Assembly (NCBI GenBank): GCA_002900995.3
Contig: CM035308.1
Location: forward strand, 3,374,810-3,438,809
Length of the DNA stretch: 64,000 nt
Source: Ganoderma boninense
Lineage: Eukaryota > Basidiomycota > Agaricomycetes > Polyporales > Polyporaceae
Direction of reading: 5' to 3'
Shown one piece after another: positions 56,000 through 64,000 of the stretch. Every line of letters starts with the position of its first letter. Position 1 is the first letter of the stretch. The notes beneath the pieces are model-generated. The model saw only the letters and a list, made by a program, of their open reading frames with translations, was not told where the DNA came from and ran no database searches. Position numbers and translations under genes: made by a program.

Positions 56000-57039
56000 A
56001 TGACCGTCTGGTTCAGTATGTGCCCAGTGGGGTTCTCCGGCACAGACCATATTGACTGACACTCGTCACAGTTACTGGAGCATCCAGCGGCTTCGGCCGC
56101 GAACTCACGAAGGTCGTCCTCGAGCACGGCGATATCGCAGTCGCCACCGCGCGGCGCCCAGAAGTACTCGCAGACCTCGTCGCCACCTACTCAGCCGACC
56201 GCCTGTTGACCCTCAAGCTCGATGTGACGAAGCAGGCCGATATCACCGCGGCTTTCGCGGCCGCGCACGCCAAGTTCGGGCGCGTCAACGTCGTCGCGAA
56301 CAACGCGGGGTACTGCACGATCGGGGAGGTCGAGGCCGTCGCGGACGTCGTCGCGCGCGCGCTCTTCGAGACGAACTTCTGGGGCGCCGCGAACGTCGCG
56401 CGCGAGGCCGTCCGCGTGTTCCGCGAGCTCAACCCCGAGGGCGCGGGCGGGAAGCTGCTCAACTTCTCGTCCGTGTCGGGCATTCAGGGCATGGGGGGCT
56501 TCGCGCACTACTGCTCGAGCAAGTTCGGTGAGTGGCTGACTTGATGCGATGCCGCGAAGGATAAGGATTCGGTGGGGGGCTGATCGTTTCCATCGTGCAG
56601 CGCTAGAGGGATTCAGCGAGGCCCTCGCAGGCGAGCTCGATCCGGCGTGGAACATCAAGGTGAGCTCTCCCCTTCTCGCGATCCCCTCCATATAGCTTCC
56701 AACTGAAGCCACGATCCTCAGGTCACCATCGTCGAGCCTGGCGTATTCGCGACGAACGCATTCGCAGCGACCTGGGCGCCAGCGCACCCTGCATACAGCA
56801 GCTCCACGGCCCCGGTGACTGCGCTGCGGGCTGCCTGGGACGCGTATGTGCCCACGGTGTCGGGCGACCCACGGAAGGCGATGGAGGCCGTGTACAGGTT
56901 GGCGGCGCTCGAGCAGCCCCCGCTGCACTTCCCGCTCGGGAAGGACGCCGTCGAGATCACGCGGACGAAGACGCGTGCGGTGCTCGCGGATATAGATAAA
57001 TACGAGTCGTGGTCGGAGGGGCTGGACAAGAGCGTGTAG
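56000..57039 (+). CDS. Classical short-chain dehydrogenase/reductase, NAD(P)-dependent
   Basis: There are four exons, 56,000-56,015, 56,072-56,527, 56,601-56,659 and 56,722-57,039, all in phase, giving 282 residues, a usual SDR length. The short first exon ends just before the nucleotide-binding motif, which reads TGASSGFG at residues 7-14. Further hallmarks are LDVT around residue 56 (adenine pocket Asp), NNAG at 82-85, the catalytic Ser in FSSVSG, and YCSSK with Tyr152 and Lys156. VTIVEPGVFATNAF follows the active site as in related fungal enzymes. The strict start is MTVWF. It is a cytosolic oxidoreductase; no substrate can be inferred. Its neighbours are a membrane-protein gene and a methyltransferase on the same strand. 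Confidence 0.93.
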
Positions 57040-59250
57040 GGAGAAAGTGACCTGAGAGGCGAAGCAAGGATCATGCAAGCTTAGACGTACTGTACAGCGG
57101 CTGGTAGACGAATAGAGGGCCACCGGGCATATTGTGAACACGGCCGGGGCACCAGCCAGTACTGACGTCGGCGGCGACCTTCCCGACGCAGAGCCCCTGC
57201 CGGCGCCGCACGCCGCGCTCGGTGGCGCGCTGTATCTCAGCGGGGTCAAGATGGCGTTCGAGGCGATCGAGTCCTCGCGCGAGGCGCTGGACTTGGACAC
57301 CTTAGAGTGCATACAAGGCGCTAGCTGGAATGCGTTCTTGCACTCCGCTGTCGGATATGAGGGGCAGGAAGTGTGCGCCGACGTCGAGATGCGTGGCATC
57401 ACCAATCATTCAGAGGCGGGGTAAGGCCAGCGCCTGGTGCGGATGGAGGGGGCAGCGGGCACCATACTTCCGTGGTGGTAGTATGCCAAGTTGCTGCGAC
57501 GTAAAGCAACTCTCAGCATGCACCCTCGTCTATCCGCTTCCGAATGTCGGCTGTGGGGAAAAAGTCAACACTGGCACGCTGAAGAACTCAGACTCGAGGG
57601 AAACTTGAGCGTAATTCCAGCGGATGTCATTGTGCGAGTATTCGCTCGCGATATTGAAGGGGCAGTCTGACCACCGGGTTAGCACTCTATCACAAGCAGT
57701 TGTGGAGGCTCTGAACCTCACTGTGTGTGGCCGAAGGCTGGCCCCGCGGGCTCTTATTCGATGGCGGCTTTCTACCCAGAAATGCATGAGAATTTCCCCC
57801 CCTCCACACCTGTAGATATGTTCGGATGGCTGGTGTTTGCGCAATGCGGTAGCTATTTTGTGGGAGGCCGCGGAGCCTCTTCAACGACCCAGAGCACTGT
57901 GCTGTTGCGCATTCGTCAGGCTCTTCGGACATTGCCGGATAGAAGACGCCCACGAGGGAAAACGGACATGCTTAGCGCCTTCGACCAGCTTGGTCCAAAA
58001 CCACAGTGATGCTCTCCTGAATCGACTGGGCTGTATCCACATACCTTCCACTGTGTAACCTGTCTATTCCACATACTGTGTTCAATACTAGTCGACATCG
58101 AGGGACAAGAGCGGGCCACGTTGGGACGCTTGCATTTGCCGTCTCCTGCCGCGGAGAGACTTGTGAGTAACGAGATGCATATATGCGTCCGTTTCTGACT
58201 TTGGCTTCACAGAGCGGTTGCATTGGTGAGGGAGTGCATTCGTGGGGAGTGGGAAGTGTGCCCAGGGGACGTGAGTGTTGTAGGAAGCAGCGGCTGGACG
58301 ACAGGCGAGGTGCGTTCATCGTTTCACTCTCATCGCCCCCTCACTTGGCGCATATAAGCAAGCCGTTCTAGCACGCTACAGGGGAATAGTTGCCCCAAAC
58401 GATCTGCGAAGCTCGTCAACCAGACCCCCTACCCCTTCAGCGGAGTGCCACTAGGACTCGGTTTCCACGTCACCACGTCCTTGACTGCATATATGCGAGT
58501 TCTAAACGCGCAGTGGACCCTCTCGGTGAGTTTTTAGATGTCAGTTCTTCCTCGCATTGCAATCCCTGCAAAACGGATTGGGTGTGCCGTCGCTCAGTGG
58601 AAATCTGTGTCCTTGCCTTGTGATTGCCGACCGAGCACCATAGACTGCGTAATTGGCTAGGGCGAACTTTGTGCGCGCGCCGGACAGTGGAGTGTTGCCG
58701 TCTCTCAAGGATTACTTGGCTGGCGCCAGAGATGTGCTGCTGGCACAAGGTGAAACCGTATGCCCCGAAGGACTCGTGCAGCGATTGAACTGTGCTAGGT
58801 AGGAAAGCCGAACTGAATATGACGTTGGACCTCCCTTCGGTATGAGCAACCGTCGAAGCTTGCGATCTTCTTGATGCCCATGTGTGTGTCCCTAGGGGAG
58901 CCGATTTTACGAAGAAACCGCTCGTGGAGGGCGATTGTGCATCTTCGTTCTCAGGACAGACTCGAGAGGAATCGGAAGTCAATCTTATCCCACTGTCTTG
59001 GAGAAGGGTTGGAGAAGGGAACATACAGGTGGCGCTGATCAACATGCCCGCAGTCTTCAAGAATCCTGATCTCTGTTTGAGTTCTGGCTTGCCGACGGCA
59101 TTCCTGCGCTTCCTCTTCTCCGGACTTTTTCTCACTGCCCTGGTGCCCACCTTCCGCGCACCAGACTCTTCCTCACGGCCTCACGTCTCCTCCCCTGCGT
59201 CCTCCGCCTCCCGTCTTCTGCAGACAGCCCGCCGCCAAGGTCCTTCTACC
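57040..59250. other. Intergenic region, no gene supported
   Basis: An open frame at 57,134-57,424 (96 codons) is GC-rich at 57,180-57,300 like coding DNA, but has no recognisable motif. From 57,430 to 59,240 I see nothing gene-like. Confidence 0.4.
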
Positions 59251-59943
59251 ATGGAGCCATCTGCGTCCATCTACACAGCCTTCAACCTCCGTCTATACGA
59301 CTTCATCGTCCTCGTCGTCTCTAACGCTCTGGCATGGCGGTGCTCAACACGCTCCACCCTCCTCCCCTTCTACGAAAAGCACACGAAGGAGTCCTCCGCC
59401 CACCTCGAAGTCGGCTCCGGCACCGGCTACTACCCCGCCGCCGCTGCATCCTCAGGTGCGCTATCCAGAACACGCCGCATCACCCTGTGCGACCTCAACC
59501 CAAACACGCTCGCGTACTCGAAGAGCCGCATTGCCCGCGCGGGGTACAAGGGGTCGATCGCGACCCTCGAGCATAACATCTTCCACCCGCTCGCGCAGGA
59601 CGAGCGCGGCACGTACCACTCGGTCGCGCTCTACTACCTTTTCCACTGCCTCCCCGGGTCGTTCCCGCAAAAGGCGACGGAGGTCTTCACCGCCGTCGCG
59701 CCCGCTCTCGCGCCGAACGGCGTGCTGTTTGGGGCGACGATCCTCGGGAAGGGCGTGAGGCATAACTGGTTCGGATCTCGGCTGATGGGGCTGTACAACA
59801 AGAAGGGTATCTTCGGAAACACGGGAGATGCGGAGGAGGGACTTAAGGAGGCGCTTGGGGCGGCGTTCGAGGAGTGGGAGGTGACGGTCGTGGGAGTTGT
59901 CGCGCTGTTCGAGGCGAGGAAGCCGAAGGTTGTCATGCATTGA
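59251..59943 (+). CDS. SAM-dependent class I methyltransferase
   Basis: This is a single exon of 230 residues. The start MEPSASIYTAFNLRLYDFI is chosen over the longer open frame because the decayed relative at 63.6 kb resembles it from just this point. A hydrophobic helix VLVVSNALAW follows. Motif I is LEVGSGTGY at residues 52-60, and the acidic residue that holds the ribose of SAM is Asp81 in LCDLNPNT. YYLFHCLPG and APNGVLFGATIL are the later core strands. The pattern fits small fungal methyltransferases of the Methyltransf_25/type 12 kind, often found near secondary-metabolite genes. The substrate is unknown. A broken paralogue lies at the right edge of the window. Confidence 0.88.
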   Translation: MEPSASIYTAFNLRLYDFIVLVVSNALAWRCSTRSTLLPFYEKHTKESSAHLEVGSGTGYYPAAAASSGALSRTRRITLCDLNPNTLAYSKSRIARAGYKGSIATLEHNIFHPLAQDERGTYHSVALYYLFHCLPGSFPQKATEVFTAVAPALAPNGVLFGATILGKGVRHNWFGSRLMGLYNKKGIFGNTGDAEEGLKEALGAAFEEWEVTVVGVVALFEARKPKVVMH

Positions 59944-61235
59944 TGTTGGTGTCGCGTTCCGTTCTCTCTCCCGGTGCGTGTCTCTGTTGCATGTTTGTCG
60001 TTATGGAATGGCCTTGACGTTTCGCTCAGATGTCGTCCCGTAGAGTTGATAGGCAGCAGATTCCGATATTTGCTTGGGCCTTTAATTTAGAATTTACTCG
60101 GATGGAAGGCAGACCCCGTCTAATCCCGAGCATCTGACCGGTACAGCCATTTACAGGTATTCTTCAATGGCCCAGAGTCCCGCATCCTCACTTTCGCAGC
60201 CATCATGATTGAGCGGTCAGGAATCGTATGCTGTGGATCAGCTGAATGACAGATGTTAACAAGGGTCTCGTCAGGTACGACGGAGTAGGCTCTTCACGCA
60301 TCTGGGCAGAACCTTCTCTCGTGGCGCGCCGTGATCCATCCGATGCTGCAGAGAGTTTGTTTCTACTGGAGTTTCACTCTTCCGACTTTGTGGGTCATTA
60401 ACAGCATCATTCCACGAATAGGACCCAGTTGTCGAGCTGCCGCTGTGGTCGCGCCCTGCATCGACGCATACTTAGGATCATATACCAGAAACACGTACAA
60501 CGAGGTATGCTCTGGTTTTGCTTCTCACTCTACAGCTTCACCTGATGCTCTGCTCTCTGCGGAGAACAACCAGCGATGCTGATCTTTCATCTTATGTCAT
60601 GGGCGAGGATGGGCCTTGCGAACTCTCACCGATATGGTATGTCTTTGTGATCTGCAGTGTCCAGACTCCAGTGTGACCGCTCTAAATCCAACTCTAGATC
60701 CGCGGATGGACGGCCTCGACTGCTGCAACACTCATGGGCGGTCTACAGTTCCTGATGCACTCACTCCAATTCAGGCTGCAACAAGATTTCCTGTAGCGGT
60801 CAAAAGTCGCTACGAGGACGTTGAAGTGCGACTCCAGGCATTCCTTCAGCAAAAGTCCCGGGGCCCGTGGAGACTCTGAGCCTCGCTGACATAACTAGGC
60901 GAGTAGCTGAGGTCACTAAGGCTCTCAGACAGCTGGCACCCTTGAGGTTCTGAGGCTCGGGATGCTGCTTTCCCAGGCACTTCGGGTCGTTCAGGAACGT
61001 CGAATGGAGAGGGAGATGTACTGTCCTGACGGCCTTTCTGCGGGTTTTGCGACACTCGCCGAGGCATTACGACATGTTTCCCCTCATGATCACCTTGCGA
61101 GATGTGGTGGCTCCCCTCAGTGATGCGTCTTTCGCAGCAACATCTATCTCCAATTGGCCATCAGACGCAGTCTCCAGTATACATAACCTCGCGGTCTCGC
61201 GGTCTCCTCGAGCGAGAACACCTTCATCTACGGCA
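59944..61235. other. Intergenic region, no gene supported
   Basis: Open frames are short and carry no recognisable motif. Confidence 0.45.
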
Positions 61236-63418
61236 ATGGCAGCGGCACCCAACGAGTTTGCTTCCAGCCTCTTTCCAGCCCTCGATAATACTTATGGCGC
61301 GTTCCTCCTGGGGGCCTCATTGGGGTTCATGTACGCCTCGAGCTTCCTCCTCGTCTCAGCCTGTTCTGACGCATTTCGATCCATGGGTAGGTTGTATGGG
61401 CTAACGGTGCACCAAACCTACCGATACTTCCGGCTCTATCCGGCTGACATCCCTGTGCTTCGCTGTATGGTTAGTGTTCGTTCCTGCTGTGCAGCGATGA
61501 GACAGATGAAAATCTTGAACGAGCATACAGGTTGCCCTGATCCTGTGAGCAATGTCTCAGCTCTGAATGATTCGCTGCTGACACTCATCTCGTGTGCAGT
61601 GCTCTTGAGACGGCTCACACGACTATGGCACTTGTTGGGTGGTACGTAGACGGCGAGCGTGGACCCGAGGCGGCCAATGGACTTTTGAGTCTCTGACGAC
61701 GTCAATGTTAGTTACTACCATCTCGTCACAAAGTACTTCGACCCTCCTTCTCTCTTGGCTGGCCATTGGTATGTAGACTGATTTTGGCAAGTTATATGCA
61801 GCGACTGATATATCTATGCAAGGTCGACGAGGGTGAGCGGTGTCCTATTTTACCTGCCATACGGGCCGCTCATGAAATGCCTCATGGATAGCTTATCACG
61901 CCCTTGACAGTAGGTATTAGCTGATCTCTTCGAGTATTATTTGACCCTCCAGTACGTCTTTCGTATGCAGGGTACCACGGTCCTAGTCTGTCAATGGTGC
62001 GTCCGAGGCTCTGATGCACGTTCTTCTTACCCTTATATGCATTTTACTTAGTTTTTATGCCCGTCGCATCTGGCATGGTAAGAAAGACTCGATGTTGGGA
62101 ACATTTCCTTCCTCAACACATGCACAGTTAGCCCGAACTATCGATACGTCGTGGGCGTGGCGGTATGTTGCCTGCGCCACTTTTGAGCCTTATATACTCA
62201 TTGTCGTCATTCAGGCAGTTCCCATGCTAGCACTTCTAGGCGAGTTTTTAAATCTCCATCGTCCCGGGCCCGCTCAAATGATGCTGACCTCGAACGATTA
62301 TTCACGCGTAGCATTTTTGATAGGTGAGTTCTTCGTCGAGTTCCCGGAATTCCGTGCTCTCGATTTTGATCCAATGTGTTGATAACTCAGCTGCGACTGT
62401 GGAAGGGTAAGGATTTTCGCCGTGTGTTAAACATACCGGCGGGTCTCTGACGATCATTCTCCAAGCTTCAAACTGAGCTTGAGCGACTTCCGTCATGTCA
62501 GCGTGAGTGGAATACCGGTCATCATCGGCATCTCCCATAACTTGATGAATCTCCGTTCTGAAGTGGATGGCCTCCGCCCTATTCGGATTTGCGGTACTCA
62601 CTGACATCCTCCTGTCTGGTGCCCTCATCCTGATCTTGTGGCGGAGCCGCACGGGTTTCAAACGGTACATCTGCCTGGTTGAAACTTTTCGAGACATTAG
62701 TTGATATAATTGAGTGTTTTAGGACCGACTCAACCATCGAAGTGCTCATAGTATACACTATTAACACAGGTACATGACCATGACCTGTCCAGTCGAGCTA
62801 TTCTGATCCACATTGTAGGCCTTTTGACGACGTAAGGCTGGCAATGTGTATATATCTGCGCCCTGTCTCATAACGCTGGTCTGTTCTTATAGCATAGTCG
62901 GACTGCTCGGCTTTGTGTTCGTGAGTCTCTTCGATGTCTAAAAATTGGACTCGTCGTTCCTGACCGACTCCCCCAGGCTATTATCCTTCCAGGGAACTTC
63001 ATATACATCGGAATCGGCATCGTTGGAACCAAACTCTACGCCAATTCTGTTCTCGCCGTGTCAGTGCCAACTGTTCCTTCGCATATCAGAGCCGTAGACC
63101 CACCTTGACTACGACCATCCTCCCCACAGGCTCAACTCCCGCCGAGCGCTGGCGAACAGGATGCTTGGGGGGTTCGAAATAGGCTCTTTCGAGCCTCGGA
63201 TTGCCGGCGTGCGGCCGCACACCGTCGTCGAGACCTGGGACGTGCCCCAGTTGCCGCTGGATCTGCCGTTGGTTGAGACTCACATCAGCTTCGCGAGGCC
63301 AGCCAATATTGCTCCAAGCTTCGACTCCGACACTGTGGGTGCGGGCAGCGGCGGTTTGCACGTGAAGATGTCCCCTTCTGGGATGACTCTGGATGGGAAA
63401 TCGGAGATTGACAAGTAG
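61236..63418 (+). CDS. DUF6534-type membrane protein, divergent (array member F)
   Basis: It starts MAAAPNEFASSLFPALDNTY with helix GAFLLGASLGFM; after an intron (GTACGC...GGGTAG) come LYGLTVHQTYRYFRLYPAD, YYHLVTKYFDPPSLLAGHW, and later FAVLTDILLSGALILILWRS with RTGFKR, TDSTIEVLIVYTIN, GLLTT, LPGNFIYIGIGIVGTKLYAN and LNSRRALANRMLGG. The closing hydrophilic tail runs to TAG 63,416-63,418. The LYxNSxLAxLNSRR ending is closer to the most common DUF6534 form than in the other array members, which read LYCNTLLATLNAQ. It is therefore a distinct lineage and not a recent tandem copy. The middle exons (61,900-62,560) are less certain. Confidence 0.75.
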
Positions 63419-63629
63419 CTGAGACGTGCAATGAGAGACGAGAGTCGGGGGAAATTGTGAAGTTCTGCCTATTTATTTCCGTGAAAACTGTTTTGCAATC
63501 GGCGTTAACCTTGTGCGTTTAATTCTTTGGACCTCTTCTGGCGCCGTCATCCACCCATCTCTCCTTCAACTCCCCGCTTAACTTACGCAGCCCCGTACGA
63601 TAACCTCGAGCTCACCACTGGACCTTCTT

Positions 63630-63892
63630 GCCGTGAAGCCCTTTGCGCTGGACCACACGACCTTCAACCTCAGTCTCTATGACCTCGTAGTCCTCTCCAT
63701 CTCCAACAGCCTCGCATGGCGATCCACTGAAACCACGTGAAGGACTCCTCCGCTCGTCTCGAAATTGGGTCGAGCACCAGCGGCTACCCCGCGAGCGCCG
63801 CCTCGACCGGCGTGCTCACCAAAGCACAGCTGCTCAGGCTGTGCGACCTCAACACGAACAACCTCGCATACTGTAGTCGCGAGACTCTGCTG
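63630..63892 (+). pseudogene. Broken methyltransferase paralogue
   Basis: The sequence reads TTFNLSLYDLVVLSISNSLAWRSTE, then a stop, and in another frame KDSSARLEIGSSTSGYPASA and LRLCDLNTNNLAY. It parallels FNLRLYDFIVLVVSNALAWR, KESSAHLEVGSGTGYYPAAA and ITLCDLNPNTLAY of the gene at 59,251-59,943. About 20 bases are missing after the helix, which shifts the frame, and the glycine motif is altered (GSSTSG). Similarity fades after about 63,890. Confidence 0.8.
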
Positions 63893-64000
63893 GGGCGCAG
63901 AGAGAGACTCTATGGCGTTGGACCCTCCCTGTCCCGTCAGGTGAGACGGCCACCGAAGTATGGCGATACTCAGGTCCGTGCGCTCCGCATGGGAAAGCGG

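Noticed and set aside
56191..57405. 404-codon open frame on the minus strand
   Set aside because: It lies antisense to the well-supported short-chain dehydrogenase exons and crosses its introns. Its content is Ser/Ala/Arg-rich shadow translation of a GC-rich coding strand.
58882..59250. N-terminal extension of the methyltransferase open frame by 123 codons
   Set aside because: The extension has no domain or organelle-targeting pattern that I trust, and the decayed paralogue shows similarity only from the shorter start onward.
1..64000. tRNA, rRNA or snRNA genes
   Set aside because: I looked for cloverleaf-like stretches and conserved rRNA words by eye and saw none. A covariance-model scan would be needed for a firm negative.

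Overview
The window is nuclear DNA from a basidiomycete fungus, most probably a wood-decay Agaricomycete close to the Polyporales. The evidence is genes broken by many 50-60 bp GT-AG introns, a long array of DUF6534-type seven-helix membrane proteins, a Plavaka-type (CMC superfamily) transposon, and remains of a myosin-motor chitin synthase. The taxon is an inference. I recognise no rRNA, tRNA or CRISPR array.

Positions 1-25,030 are dominated by a segmental duplication. Copy 1 (about 212-13,234) and copy 2 (about 15,045-25,027, resuming at 40,110) run in the same order. Each holds a gene with an XPA C-terminal-like DNA-binding module plus an unnamed domain, a shortened paralogue of it, a decayed coiled-coil gene, a DUF6534 gene, a decayed third paralogue, and a hypothetical gene. 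Copy 1 ends at a 100-N assembly gap (13,235-13,334), and the 2 kb next to the gap is rich in single-base indels. A partial DUF6534 gene lies between the copies.

Copy 2 is split by a mobile element of about 15.1 kb (about 25,028-40,107). It has inverted ends (TTGTCGGAAATTTTC) and GC-rich subterminal repeats. It carries an apparently complete multi-exon Plavaka transposase, pseudogene pieces of host genes (a class V chitin synthase with myosin motor, then a Syf1-like HAT-repeat piece), a DUF6698-like gene, and a minisatellite. The matching place in copy 1 is empty. The host-gene pieces keep intron-like sequence, so they look like DNA-level captures, as in Pack-type elements.

Positions 41,000-64,000 are more gene-like. 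Four further DUF6534 genes (41.5, 46.9, 53.1 and 61.2 kb) are interleaved with a tail-anchored fatty-aldehyde-dehydrogenase gene (minus strand, with a possible one-base frameshift), a short-chain dehydrogenase, a SAM-dependent methyltransferase, and a broken second methyltransferase at the right edge. Membrane proteins mixed with redox and methyl-transfer enzymes resemble a small metabolic neighbourhood, but co-function is not shown.
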